DNA of 64,000 nt from Rufibacter glacialis (lineage in GTDB: Bacteria > Bacteroidota > Bacteroidia > Cytophagales > Hymenobacteraceae), in contig NZ_VKKZ01000024.1 in the NCBI RefSeq assembly GCF_008271745.1, positions 62,001 through 126,000 of the forward strand, read 5' to 3'. The notes below the pieces were generated by a model. That model ran no database searches. It had not been told where the DNA came from and saw nothing but the letters and a program-made list of their open reading frames with translations. Below, in pieces: positions 25,624 through 35,096 of this stretch. Position 1 is the first letter of the stretch. The number at the start of each line of letters is the position of its first letter. A program made the position numbers and the translations under genes.

Positions 25624-25851
25624 TTAATCACAGTCCAGTTTCACAGAGCCATCTTTCTCCTTTTTCTTGATGGTCACAATAGAGTTCGCAATGCAGCACT
25701 TCTTCTTTCCTTCACTGAAAGGATACTCCTCGTCTTTGACGATGCCCATGGTTGGGTCACTGTCTAATGCTCTTACAATGCCCGTGCATTTTTTCTCTTT
25801 TTCATTCTTCTTGGTGATGGGCGAGACGGTAATGACTGTTCCTCTTGGCAT
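25624..25851 (-). CDS. Small hypothetical protein
   Basis: 75 residues, basic, alternating beta-like pattern (MPRGTVITVSPITKKNEKEKK, then CTGIVRALDSDPTMGIV, and TIKKKEKDGSVKLDCD). It starts with an MxxGTVxxxxxxKG-like turn reminiscent of small OB-fold/cold-shock-type barrels, but the motifs of CspA (RNP1/RNP2) are absent. There are four Cys, two of them adjacent (KKCCIAN). Not recognised. Codon use is like the neighbours and a hairpin cluster lies downstream, so it is probably real. It lies alone between the glycosidase operon and the small membrane protein. Confidence 0.5.
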   Translation of the reverse strand: MPRGTVITVSPITKKNEKEKKCTGIVRALDSDPTMGIVKDEEYPFSEGKKKCCIANSIVTIKKKEKDGSVKLDCD

Positions 25852-26068
25852 AACTATATGGGTTAATGGTTTATAAAAGGTTAGATGCGATATTTATTTC
25901 CTAAAGGAAGATAAAGGAAAAATGGGTAGTTAAAAAGCTTAATATCAATGGATTGGAAGGGGGAGGTGCTGGTGGGAAGTGGACGGGCGCGAATGTGAAG
26001 CCAATATGGCTTTTCAAGCGTGAATCAGGTTGAAAGGACAGAGGGTAAATGGGTTTTATAATGTGTAT

Positions 26069-26245
26069 ATGAAAAATTTAATATACAACTACTGCCTCCT
26101 GGTGTACTGCCTCCTGGTGATCTGGTCCTGCGCCGCTGTCTTAACTGCCAGAGATTTTGCAGATGGCAGGCCACCGGAATTTTCTATGGGGAGATTCTTC
26201 TTAGGTGGAGCATTGTTTTTAAGCTTTTTTGCCTACCTTCTATAG
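26069..26245 (+). CDS. Small membrane protein, hypothetical
   Basis: 58 residues from ATG 26069 (MKNLIYNYCLLVYCLLVIW): two hydrophobic helices separated by RDFADGRPPEFSMG. A longer start at 26030 adds 13 polar residues and is less likely. The stop is 10 nt before the gamma-glutamyltransferase gene, suggesting co-expression. No family recognised. It might be noise, but the two-helix hairpin layout and tight spacing favour a gene. Confidence 0.45.
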   Translation: MKNLIYNYCLLVYCLLVIWSCAAVLTARDFADGRPPEFSMGRFFLGGALFLSFFAYLL

Positions 26246-26255
26246 CTAAAACAAG

Positions 26256-28148
26256 ATGATGATGAAGCACCTTCTAGCGCTGTTCTTCTGTGTTGTTATC
26301 CTTTTTTCGGCGGCGGCCCAGCAGACGCAGAAACCTGTCCTGCACGGCAAGAACTGGATGGCTATCACCGGCAAGCCCTTGGCGGCCACCGCCGGAGCCA
26401 TGACGTTCCAGAAAGGCGGGAATGCGGTAGATGCGGCCTGTGCCATGCTGGCGGCTACCTGTACCATGTGGGATGTCCTGAGTTGGGGCGGGGAAACCCA
26501 GGCGCTTCTCTACAACCCTAAAACCAAGAAAGTCATCGCCCTCAATGCCATGGGGGTGGCGCCTACCGGGGCCACAGCCGCGTTCTTCAAAGGAAAAGGC
26601 TATCAGTTCCCTCCGGAGCACGGCCCGTTGGCGGCCACCACCCCGGGCACCCCGGGCGGCCTGATGCACCTGCTGGCAAACTACGGGACCCTGAGCCTGG
26701 AGCAGGTGCTGGCGCCGGCCATGGAGATGGCGGCCGGCTACCCCATTGAGGCGCAGACCGCCAACAGCTTTGAGCGGGAGAAAGAGCGCCTGAAGCAATG
26801 GCCCTATAGCAAAAAAGTGTTTCTGCCCCATCTGGGCCAGAAAAGGGAAGCCCCGGAGGCCGGGGAGATCTTTGTGCAGAAAGACCTGCTGGCCACCCTC
26901 ACCAAACTGGTAGAGGCCGAAAAGAACGCCCTTCAGCAAGGCAAATCCCGCAAGGAAGCCATCATGGCCGCCTATGCCCGGTTCTACACTGGCGACATCG
27001 CGCAGGAGTTTGTGCGGGGCTGCCAGGAGCAGGGCGGCTTGATCACGATGCAGGATCTGGCCAAATGGAAGCCCCTGGAAGAAGAACCCCTCTCGGTGAA
27101 TTACCGCGGAATAGACGTGTACAAGCTGCAGCAGTGGACGCAGGGCCCCGTGCTGCTGCAGGCGCTGAACGTGTTGGAGAACTTTGACCTGAAAGGCATG
27201 GGGTACAACAGTGCCAAATACATCCACACCCTGTACCAAGCCATGAACCTCACCTTCGCCGACCGGGATTTCTACTACGGTGATCCCGCTTTTGCGCCGA
27301 AGGAGCCCATGAAAGGTCTCTTGAGCAAGGCCTACGCCAAGCAGCGGGCCTCCCTGATCCAGTTTGACAAGAACAACCCCGGCATTGGCCCGGGTGATCC
27401 GTATCCGTTTGAAGGCAAAGGCCTCAAAAACCCGTATCTGAAACTTCTTAAGCAGAGAGGATATGAGATGGATACCACCAAACGCAACTTCGCGCCTACG
27501 CATGACATTAGAAACGGGTCTTCCATGGTGGACTACCAGCAGCGGTTATGGCTGGGTACCACCACCATGGAGGCGGCTGATAAAGAAGGCTGGGTTGTCT
27601 CCATTACCCCCAGCGGAGGCTGGAACCCGGCCTGTATTGCCGGTAACACGGGGGTAGGCATGAGCCAGCGCATGCAGAGCTTTGTGCTGGATGCCACCTT
27701 GAACCCCTTCAATGTGGTAGAGCCGGGCAAGAGGCCGCGGGTCACCTTGACACCCTCCATGGCGCTCAAAGACGGCAAGCCCTTCCTTTCCTTCGCGGTG
27801 CAGGGCGGTGATACCCAGGATCAGAACCTGCTCCAGTTCTTTTTGAACGTAGCCGACTTCGGGATGAATGTGCAGCAGGCGGCCGAGGCAGCCAACTTCA
27901 ACACAAACCAGCTCTGGCTGTCACTGGGAGGCGCCAAGATGGACGACCGCAAGCCCAAGCCCGGCCACATCCTGCTCCATGACAGCACCCCGGAAGGGGT
28001 GCGGAGCCAGCTGAAGAAGATGGGCTACATCATGAGTTTTGATGACCGTACCAGCGGCCCCATCAACGCCATCTACTTTGACTGGAAACACGGCAGTTTC
28101 TGGGGAGGCTCCAGTAACCACGGCGAAGACTACGGCATTGGCTGGTAA
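26256..28148 (+). CDS. Gamma-glutamyltransferase family protein (Ntn hydrolase)
   Basis: 630 residues, signal peptide 1-22. The large-subunit region has GGNAVDAACAMLAATCTMWDVLSWGG, TPGTPGGLMHLL and FADRDFYYGDP. The autoprocessing site aligns at GTTTMEAADKEGWVVSIT: Thr435 matches the nucleophile of the usual TTHxSVxDxxGN, but the following His is Thr437. The oxyanion-type SGGW and GNTGVGMSQRMQ segments follow. GGTs transfer or hydrolyse gamma-glutamyl groups; this lineage is diverged and may be an acylase of the same fold. It is exported. It follows a small membrane protein and is followed by a strong terminator region. Confidence 0.85.
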   Translation: MMMKHLLALFFCVVILFSAAAQQTQKPVLHGKNWMAITGKPLAATAGAMTFQKGGNAVDAACAMLAATCTMWDVLSWGGETQALLYNPKTKKVIALNAMGVAPTGATAAFFKGKGYQFPPEHGPLAATTPGTPGGLMHLLANYGTLSLEQVLAPAMEMAAGYPIEAQTANSFEREKERLKQWPYSKKVFLPHLGQKREAPEAGEIFVQKDLLATLTKLVEAEKNALQQGKSRKEAIMAAYARFYTGDIAQEFVRGCQEQGGLITMQDLAKWKPLEEEPLSVNYRGIDVYKLQQWTQGPVLLQALNVLENFDLKGMGYNSAKYIHTLYQAMNLTFADRDFYYGDPAFAPKEPMKGLLSKAYAKQRASLIQFDKNNPGIGPGDPYPFEGKGLKNPYLKLLKQRGYEMDTTKRNFAPTHDIRNGSSMVDYQQRLWLGTTTMEAADKEGWVVSITPSGGWNPACIAGNTGVGMSQRMQSFVLDATLNPFNVVEPGKRPRVTLTPSMALKDGKPFLSFAVQGGDTQDQNLLQFFLNVADFGMNVQQAAEAANFNTNQLWLSLGGAKMDDRKPKPGHILLHDSTPEGVRSQLKKMGYIMSFDDRTSGPINAIYFDWKHGSFWGGSSNHGEDYGIGW

Positions 28149-28854
28149 CGTTTACCGGTTGTTTTGTTGAAAACAGCCTGAAAGCATGGCTTAAGCGGGA
28201 AGCAGCACAAGGGGAGAGGTGCCATTTTCCGGCTGTTTTCTGCAAACCCCGCCTAAAACCAGAGCTTGCAAGAAGATGGCAGACGTGGCCAAGGCCTCTG
28301 CCGGGAATCGTGACGCCAAGCTTCCTTGTTTTCTTCCCTGACCCTGCCAGTAAACCGCCTGGGGTAGGGCTGCCCGCTGCTGTTCTTTGCCGGAACAGCA
28401 GCGGGTTTTCTGTTTTTGGCCCTTATTTGGTAAAACAAAGCCTAAACGCCTGGCTTTATCCTCTTCTTCGCCGCTTGGCCATTCCTCCTTTTGCCTTCTT
28501 CCCTTTAGGCGCGAACCCCAGGCCAAGGCAAGTGGTGCCTTCCTATGCTGAGAGTTTCTCCGGTGGCGGGTGGCGGGCAGGTTAACACAATGCATTTTTA
28601 TCTCTGTGATATTGTATTTTATTTGATAAATTTGTGAACGCATAAAAATTTGTATTATAGCTATTTAACCAGAAGCGGTTAAACCGCTTTGAATTTCCTG
28701 CTGGCAAAGAAAATTCTTATTTATAAATACCTTAGGCAGTGGGTGTAAGTAAGGTTATATCATAATATGTATACTATTTATTACAATATATATCAATTAG
28801 TTACAATTGGATTAATACTCCAAGAAGTGGTTAAGTGAACTTGGGGGAGAGTGC
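28149..28854. other. Intergenic region rich in hairpins
   Basis: 706 bases with no gene. 28155-28180 and 28233-28255 are two copies of the GTTTT-core hairpin. 28373-28409 is a strong terminator. 28600-28850 is very AT-rich and must hold the promoter of the large adhesin operon; TAAATTTG at 28626-28633 fits the -7 box but has no clear TTG 18-19 nt upstream. A small palindrome AAGCGGTTAAACCGCTT lies near 28672. Confidence 0.55.
28373..28409 (+). terminator. Strong intrinsic terminator
   Basis: Arms CCCGCTGCTGTTC (28373-28385) and GAACAGCAGCGGG (28393-28405) with a 7-nt loop, followed by TTTTCTGTTTTT. Plus-strand orientation; it ends the gamma-glutamyltransferase transcript. Confidence 0.85.
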
Positions 28855-31800
28855 ATGAAAATACGGTTACTACTACTCTTATTCTTTCTGTTTTTCTGGT
28901 CTGGGTCTTTTGGTCAGGTGGCGCCTGTTTTGAAGGCCTTGCAGGGCGTGTCCGTAGCCGGTGGGGCAGGGTATGAGAGCAAGGGCGGCAGCAAGGTGGG
29001 CAAACGGATCCTGCCCTCGGCGGCCACGGCGCAGGAGTCATGGGCCGAGGTGGAGCGGGTGTACCAGGAACTGAAGGGCCAAAAGCCAACGGCCACCCTA
29101 ACGGGCGAAGGTTTGTCGGGTGCCCAGCTGTTGCCGGGTGTGTACCGGGTAAAAGGCAATGCCCACCTTAAAAAGACCATGGAACTCATGGGAAGCAAAT
29201 TCCCCGGGGGCGTCTTCATATTTCAGGTGGAAGGAGATTTAACCCTTGATCCTTCGGTGGCGGTAGCGCTTCGGCAGGGCATCAGGGCCAGGAATGTATT
29301 CTGGCAGGTAGCCGGTAACGTGCAGGTAGGGGCCAAAAGCTCCCTGGCGGGAACAGTGGTGGCCGCGGGCAATATCTCCGCCGGAAAAGAGGCCCAGGTA
29401 GAAGGCAAACTCTTGACCAAAGCGGGCAAAGTAGCCCTTTCCAATACCCAGGTGGGGGAATTGCGCACCGGCACGAACACCTCTGATCTGGAAGTGAAGT
29501 ACGAGGCTAGCTCTGGTCCTTACCGGGTGGGTTTAGTGGTGACCTATACCGTTACCCTCAAGAACCTGGGCCCGCATGATGAAACCAACGTGGTGCTGAA
29601 CTTTGAGACCACCTCCGGTATCCAGCTTCTGAGTGCGGTTACTTCCACCGGTTCATTGTTTGATCTGCTGCGCCGGGAATGGGTCATAGACGAATTTGCC
29701 AGCGGCAGCACCGCCACCATGGTGGTGAAAGGCAGTATCCTTAAACCAGAGTTCTCTTCCAGTATTGTCACCGTGACCGGCAACGGCAGAGACCCCAACA
29801 TTCTGAATAACACCGCAGAGGGCTCTATCTGTGCCACGCCGTCGCAGCCCGGGCCCATTACCGGTTTAACCTCCCTTTGCGTAAATACCACCGGAAACGT
29901 CTACCGCATTGCGCCCTTGCTGGGAACCCGTAAATACACCTGGACCCTGCCGCCGGGCTGGACCATCACCTCCGGGGAAGACACCAACGTCATCACGGTT
30001 TCCACCGGCGCTGCTGAGGCCAACGGCACCATCTCTGTCAGGGCCGTGAACGCCTGCGGCGAAGGGCCGGAGTCTGTCCTGGATGTGAGTACCGTTTCCT
30101 TTCCCCCTCCCATGCCTTCGGCGATCACCGGGCCTTCAGACGTCTGTGTGGGCCAACGCGATATCATCTTTTCCATTCCTGCTATTGCCAGTGCCGTCTC
30201 CTATACCTGGGATCTGCCCTTGGGGTGGACCATTGTGAAGGGACATAACTCCCCTACCGTGACGGTAAATGCCGGCCTCTGGGGAGGAGACGTGAAAGTA
30301 ACCGCCGAGAATGGCTGCGGGAAGAGCGCCAGTGCCAAAATCAAGGTAGACCTTTCTCCTGCCGCGCCGCAGCGCCCGGAGTCCATCTCGGGCCCAGAAC
30401 AGGTGTGTGCCAATTCCACGGGGAACACCTACCAGATTGCCGCAGTGCCCTTTGCCACCAGCTACACCTGGGTAGTGCCCACCGGTTGGGCTATTGAAAG
30501 AGGCCAGGGTTCGGCCACCGTAGTAGTGCGGTCAGGCACCACCCCCGGACAGATCACCGTGAAAGCCCAGAACAGTTGCGGCATCAGCATGGCTACCACG
30601 CTGCCGGTAGGAATTTCCGCTGCGGCGCCTACTGTAGGAACCATTCTCGGAGAAACCGCCCTCTGTTCTTCCACCGCCAGCCACACCTATTCCCTGCGAG
30701 GGATGGAAGAAGCCACCACCTTTGTCTGGACCGTCCCCGCCGACTGGCAAATCCTGTCAGGCCACGGTTCCCGCACCATTGAAGTGCGGGCAGGCTCCGG
30801 CGGAGAAGTGAAAGTAGTAGCATCCAATGCCTGCGGTCAGGCTGCCCCCCTTGTCCTGAATGTATCGGTTAACTCGGGGCCGCCCGTGATGCCGGGGATC
30901 GTGAGTGGGCTGAGTGCGCCGTGCAGCGGGCAAGAAGGATTGGTGTATTCGGTTGTCCCCGTGGCCAACACTACCGGCTATACTTGGACGGTTCCCGCCG
31001 GCTGGACCATTGTCTCTGGGCAGGGAGAACCCTCCATCAGAGTAAAAGCTGGCGCAGCGGCCGGTGAGATTTCAGTGACGGCGAGCAACGGTTGCGGTAG
31101 CACTACGGCCAGGGTTTTACCGGTTACTCCCGCCCAGGCGGCTCCGGTAGCACCGGCGGCCATTGCCGGGGAAACCGTGCCTTGTATTGGCGCACGACAA
31201 ACCTATTCAGTTCCCAATCCTGTAGCAGGTGTTACCTATACCTGGTCCTTGCCCACCGGCTGGACAATGATTTCAGAGCAAGGCTCTAGCACGATGGTCG
31301 TGACTGCCAGCACCGCCTCAGGCCAGGTGACGGTGACGGCCAGCAACCAGTGCGGCATGAGTGCCCCCACCAGTTTAGCCGTTTGGCCAACGGGCAGTGT
31401 GCCGGCCTTGGCAGGAACCATTCAGGGAGAGGGAGCCGTGTGCGCCTCTACGCAAGACCTTACCTACAGCATCATCTCATCTAATGCCGCTTCTACTTTT
31501 AACTGGCAGGTGCCGGCCGGCTGGAACATTGTCAAAGGCCAGGGCACTCCTGAGATCAAGGTGACAGCGGGCAGTACCGGTGGAAACATCACAGTCTCAG
31601 CGGTAAACGGTTGCGGGCAGAGTGATATCCGTACGTTGGCAGTAGCCGTTTCCGCATCTATTCCAACCACTGCCGGGCAAATCGCTGGGCCGGCTACGTT
31701 GTGTGCCTCAGCAGGGGAAGTGACCTACCGGGTGCCTGAAGCAGGAGGCAACAGTTTCACGTGGTCAGTGCCGGAAGGCTGGGCTATTGTGCGCGGACAG

Positions 31801-34020
31801 GGCTCCAATGCGGTAGTTGTTCTGGTTGGGGCTACAGCAGGGGAAATCAAGGTGCAGGCCAGGAATGCCTGCGGAACCAGTGCGGCCTCTGTGCTGGCGG
31901 TGCGTATCTCCACCTCGGCCCCGGCCGCTGTGGGCCCGGTATCAGGAGAACAGGCTTTCTGTGCTTCCCCCACGTCCCGTACCTATTCAGTGGCCGAAGT
32001 GACCGGTGCCACGGCGTACACCTGGCACCTTCCGGCGGGTTGGGAGATCCTTACTGGCCATGGCACAAAGGCAATCAATGTGCGGCCGGGGGCAACGGGA
32101 GGCTATGTGAAAGTGGTAGCCTCTAATGACTGCGGTGCCCGCGCAGACTCTACCTTAGTAACCGTCTCGCAACCGCTCAGTACGGCACCTTTTAGCATTT
32201 CTGGCGCCAAAGCCGCCTGTTCTTCCGGGGAACCCATTACCTACACGGTTCCCAACGTTCCGGGTGCCACCCACTATACCTGGAGTGTTCCGGCGGGCTG
32301 GCAAATCCTGGAAGGCCAAAATGGCACCACCCTTCGGGTGAAGCCAGGAACAGGGGCGGGCACGGTTTCTTTGGTAGCCACCAACGCGTGCGGAACCAGC
32401 GCCAGCGCCTCCTTACCGGTTACTATTTCAGACAACTCTCCCTTGGTACTAGGTGCCATCACGGGGCAATCCGTGACCTGTACTACCTCAAGAGTGACCT
32501 ACCAGGTACCCGCAGATGCCAGCGTGAATACGTATACCTGGTCGGTACCTGCCGGTTGGCGAATTGAGTCAGGACATGGGACCCATTCTATTACCGTGCT
32601 TCCGGGGGCTACCGCCGGTCTGGTGAGCGTGATTGGTGTAAATGGCTGCGGAGTAACTTCTTCCCCAAGCACCCTGCACGTGCAGGTACAAGCAGAGCTG
32701 CCTTTGCGGCCCAACCCAATTCATGTGAATGCCGCCGCCTTGACGCCTTGTACCGGTCAAAAAGGGCTGGTTTTTAAAATAGACGGGGTAAACGGAGCTA
32801 CTTCGTATGAATGGTCTGTACCGGCTGGCTGGAAAATAGAGTCGGGCCAGGGCGGCACCACGCTTACCGTTACCGCTGGCAACCAGCCGGGGCAAATCAG
32901 TGTGGTAGCCAAGAACGGGTGCGGGCAAAGTGAAAGCCGGGCCGTGGCGGTGGTTCCTAGCGTGGGAGCGCCGGTGATCAACGGGAACATCATAGGAAGC
33001 GCCATGGTCTGCGCCAATGCCGGCAGTGTTACCTTTAGCATCAACAGCACAGGTGCCACGCAGTTTTTATGGTCGGTGCCAGCGGGCTGGAATCTGGTCT
33101 CAGGGCAGAACTCCCCTACCATAACGGTCCTTCCCACAACTAGCGGTGGTACTGTCACCGTAGTGGCGCAGAATAGCTGCGGGGTAAGTGTGGTGAAAAG
33201 CCTGACGGTAGCCTCTAGTGAGGCCGGTACCCTGAACCCAGGCGTCATCACGGGCCCTACCGCTTATTGCGCCTCGGCTGAAGAACGCACTTACACCGTG
33301 TCTCAGGTGGCCGGGGCAGTGACCTATGAGTGGACGGTGCCTGCCGGTTGGAAAATCATCAGGGGCCAGGGAACCACCCGTATTGTGGTCAGCACCCAGG
33401 CCGGAACCGGCGTGGTAAGTGTGAAAGGGGTGAATGGCTGCGGAAGCAGTGCCAACGCCACTTTACCCGTGACGGTAGCGCCTGCGCTGGGCGTGCCTCC
33501 GGTGATTCTGGATGAAAGCTCAGCCTGCGTGGGGAACCAGTTCTCGGTGCCGACGGTGGCCGGGGTTTCTTACAAGTGGAGCCTCGTGTCAGACACGCCT
33601 GGCTGGACGATCACCGCGGGCCAGGGTTCACACCGAGTGATGGTGCAGGGCCCGGCCAACGCGCCAAATTCCTCCGCCAGAATTGTGGTAGAAGCCAACA
33701 ACGGCACCTGTTCCACTACCTCTGCCTCGGTTGACATCACCCCTAAGTACCTGGCGTCTGAACTGCACCTGCCCAACGTTTTCTCGCCCAACAATGACCG
33801 CCAGAATGACACCTGGACCGTGCGCAACCTGCTGGAATACCCAGAAAATGACCTGGTGATCCTGAACCGGTGGGGCAGTGAAGTGTACCGCATGAAGGGG
33901 TACCGCAACACCTGGGACGGCGGCGGCCTGGCCGACGGAACCTATTATTACGTGCTCAAGGTGCGCCTCTGCGAAGGTCAGGAGGTAACACACAAAGGTT
34001 ACATCACCATTATGCGCTAA
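28855..34020 (+). CDS. Giant T9SS-secreted adhesin with ice-binding-like domain and PKD repeats
   Basis: 1721 residues, signal peptide 1-20. Residues about 55-200 resemble the DUF3494 ice-binding-like beta-solenoid (LTGEGLSGAQLLPGVYRVKG, GGVFIFQVEGDLTLD, ARNVFWQVAGNVQVG, LAGTVVAAGNIS). Residues 210-322 are a DUF11-like domain (VVTYTVTLKNLGPHDETNVVLNF). Residues 332-1637 are 15 tandem PKD-like repeats of about 87 residues with the core YTWxVPAGWxIxxGQG and xNxCG; the last is diverged. Residues 1640-1721 are a CHU_C/type B T9SS domain (LPNVFSPNNDRQNDTW, NRWGSEVY, TWDGGGLADGTYYYVL). A SprB-like surface adhesin is the likely role. The downstream PorP/SprF gene, 6 nt away, fits its export partner. 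Confidence 0.9.
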   Translation: MKIRLLLLLFFLFFWSGSFGQVAPVLKALQGVSVAGGAGYESKGGSKVGKRILPSAATAQESWAEVERVYQELKGQKPTATLTGEGLSGAQLLPGVYRVKGNAHLKKTMELMGSKFPGGVFIFQVEGDLTLDPSVAVALRQGIRARNVFWQVAGNVQVGAKSSLAGTVVAAGNISAGKEAQVEGKLLTKAGKVALSNTQVGELRTGTNTSDLEVKYEASSGPYRVGLVVTYTVTLKNLGPHDETNVVLNFETTSGIQLLSAVTSTGSLFDLLRREWVIDEFASGSTATMVVKGSILKPEFSSSIVTVTGNGRDPNILNNTAEGSICATPSQPGPITGLTSLCVNTTGNVYRIAPLLGTRKYTWTLPPGWTITSGEDTNVITVSTGAAEANGTISVRAVNACGEGPESVLDVSTVSFPPPMPSAITGPSDVCVGQRDIIFSIPAIASAVSYTWDLPLGWTIVKGHNSPTVTVNAGLWGGDVKVTAENGCGKSASAKIKVDLSPAAPQRPESISGPEQVCANSTGNTYQIAAVPFATSYTWVVPTGWAIERGQGSATVVVRSGTTPGQITVKAQNSCGISMATTLPVGISAAAPTVGTILGETALCSSTASHTYSLRGMEEATTFVWTVPADWQILSGHGSRTIEVRAGSGGEVKVVASNACGQAAPLVLNVSVNSGPPVMPGIVSGLSAPCSGQEGLVYSVVPVANTTGYTWTVPAGWTIVSGQGEPSIRVKAGAAAGEISVTASNGCGSTTARVLPVTPAQAAPVAPAAIAGETVPCIGARQTYSVPNPVAGVTYTWSLPTGWTMISEQGSSTMVVTASTASGQVTVTASNQCGMSAPTSLAVWPTGSVPALAGTIQGEGAVCASTQDLTYSIISSNAASTFNWQVPAGWNIVKGQGTPEIKVTAGSTGGNITVSAVNGCGQSDIRTLAVAVSASIPTTAGQIAGPATLCASAGEVTYRVPEAGGNSFTWSVPEGWAIVRGQGSNAVVVLVGATAGEIKVQARNACGTSAASVLAVRISTSAPAAVGPVSGEQAFCASPTSRTYSVAEVTGATAYTWHLPAGWEILTGHGTKAINVRPGATGGYVKVVASNDCGARADSTLVTVSQPLSTAPFSISGAKAACSSGEPITYTVPNVPGATHYTWSVPAGWQILEGQNGTTLRVKPGTGAGTVSLVATNACGTSASASLPVTISDNSPLVLGAITGQSVTCTTSRVTYQVPADASVNTYTWSVPAGWRIESGHGTHSITVLPGATAGLVSVIGVNGCGVTSSPSTLHVQVQAELPLRPNPIHVNAAALTPCTGQKGLVFKIDGVNGATSYEWSVPAGWKIESGQGGTTLTVTAGNQPGQISVVAKNGCGQSESRAVAVVPSVGAPVINGNIIGSAMVCANAGSVTFSINSTGATQFLWSVPAGWNLVSGQNSPTITVLPTTSGGTVTVVAQNSCGVSVVKSLTVASSEAGTLNPGVITGPTAYCASAEERTYTVSQVAGAVTYEWTVPAGWKIIRGQGTTRIVVSTQAGTGVVSVKGVNGCGSSANATLPVTVAPALGVPPVILDESSACVGNQFSVPTVAGVSYKWSLVSDTPGWTITAGQGSHRVMVQGPANAPNSSARIVVEANNGTCSTTSASVDITPKYLASELHLPNVFSPNNDRQNDTWTVRNLLEYPENDLVILNRWGSEVYRMKGYRNTWDGGGLADGTYYYVLKVRLCEGQEVTHKGYITIMR

Positions 34021-34026
34021 GGAGAG

Positions 34027-34992
34027 ATGAGGAGAATGAAAAACGCAGTAGTAGCTTTCCTGGTCTTGATAGCGGGCTCTTTGGCGCTGCCGCAGGTGAG
34101 CTTTGCCCAACAAGATCCCCAGTTCACGCAGTACATGTTCAACGGCCTGCTTTTGAACCCTGCCTACGCGGGCAGCAGAGGGTTTTCCAGTGTGGTAGGT
34201 TCGCACAGGAGCCAATGGGCAGGCTTTGAAGGAGCTCCCCAGAGCCAGACCCTGAGCTTTGACGGCAACCTGAACCGGAAGCTGGCCGGCGGGGTCATCA
34301 TCTCCAATGACCGGTTGGGTGCGCAGCGGTTCACCGAGGTGTCCCTCAATTCGGCGGTACGCATCAGCCTGAGTCATTCTACCCGGTTGGCCGTGGGCAT
34401 CTCTTTGGGTGCTACCCAGCAGACCTTAGACGGCACCAAGCTGAGGCCAGATGAGCCGAACGACCTGGCTATTCCGCAGGGCATAGAAAGGGCGGTGAAA
34501 CCTTCTGCCCGGGTGGGCACTTACCTCTACAGCACCAGGTTCTATGCCGGCGTGTCGCTGGGGAACGTGGTCTTCTTCCGTGATGGCCTGCCCACTGATC
34601 CCAAGCCGCATCTGTTCCTTACCTCCGGTGGGGTGTTTGACTTGGGGCAAAAAATGAAGTTCAGGCCCAGCGCGTTGCTCAAAGAGGATTTCAACGGCCC
34701 TGCGGCCCTGGACTTGAACGCTTTTTTGCTGTTCAATGAGCAGTTCTGGGTGGGCACCTCTTATCGTACCACGCTGCATATCTTCAACAACCGGGAGTTC
34801 GCTACTTCCACCCGCCTGGGCAATGCCCTCGCCCTCTTGGTGGAACTGCACCCCTCTCCGCTCATGCGTATTGGCTATTCCTATGACTTCTCCCTGAACC
34901 AATTGCGCCATTACTCCAGCCATGAGATTTCACTGGGCGTCAATTTTTTGAAAAAGAAGTATGGCAGAATGTTAACGCCAAGGTATTTTTGA
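34027..34992 (+). CDS. PorP/SprF-family T9SS outer-membrane protein
   Basis: 321 residues. The signal peptide is followed by the family start QQDPQFTQYMFNGLLLNPAYAGSRG and an outer-membrane beta-barrel (HRSQWAGFEGAPQSQTLSFDG, GYSYDFSLNQLRHYSSHEISLG) ending in an aromatic PRYF. SprF-type proteins help a cognate type B adhesin out through the T9SS and stay tethered to it. The position 6 nt after the adhesin and before an OmpA-family gene is the classic adhesin-SprF-OmpA arrangement. Confidence 0.92.
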   Translation: MRRMKNAVVAFLVLIAGSLALPQVSFAQQDPQFTQYMFNGLLLNPAYAGSRGFSSVVGSHRSQWAGFEGAPQSQTLSFDGNLNRKLAGGVIISNDRLGAQRFTEVSLNSAVRISLSHSTRLAVGISLGATQQTLDGTKLRPDEPNDLAIPQGIERAVKPSARVGTYLYSTRFYAGVSLGNVVFFRDGLPTDPKPHLFLTSGGVFDLGQKMKFRPSALLKEDFNGPAALDLNAFLLFNEQFWVGTSYRTTLHIFNNREFATSTRLGNALALLVELHPSPLMRIGYSYDFSLNQLRHYSSHEISLGVNFLKKKYGRMLTPRYF

Positions 34993-35096
34993 CCTACTTG
35001 CTGAAGGATTAGCGCCCCTTGATTTGGGGCTGTTTTCAGCAAAACCGGCCTGAAACAAGCGCCCCATCACCCTCCAACTAGTGCAAGAACAGAATT

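Noticed and set aside
26274-27503. A 409-codon open frame on the minus strand
   Set aside because: Lies wholly antisense to the well-supported gamma-glutamyltransferase gene; composition (His/Gly/Leu/Gln-rich) is that of a shadow frame in GC-rich coding DNA and no family is recognisable.
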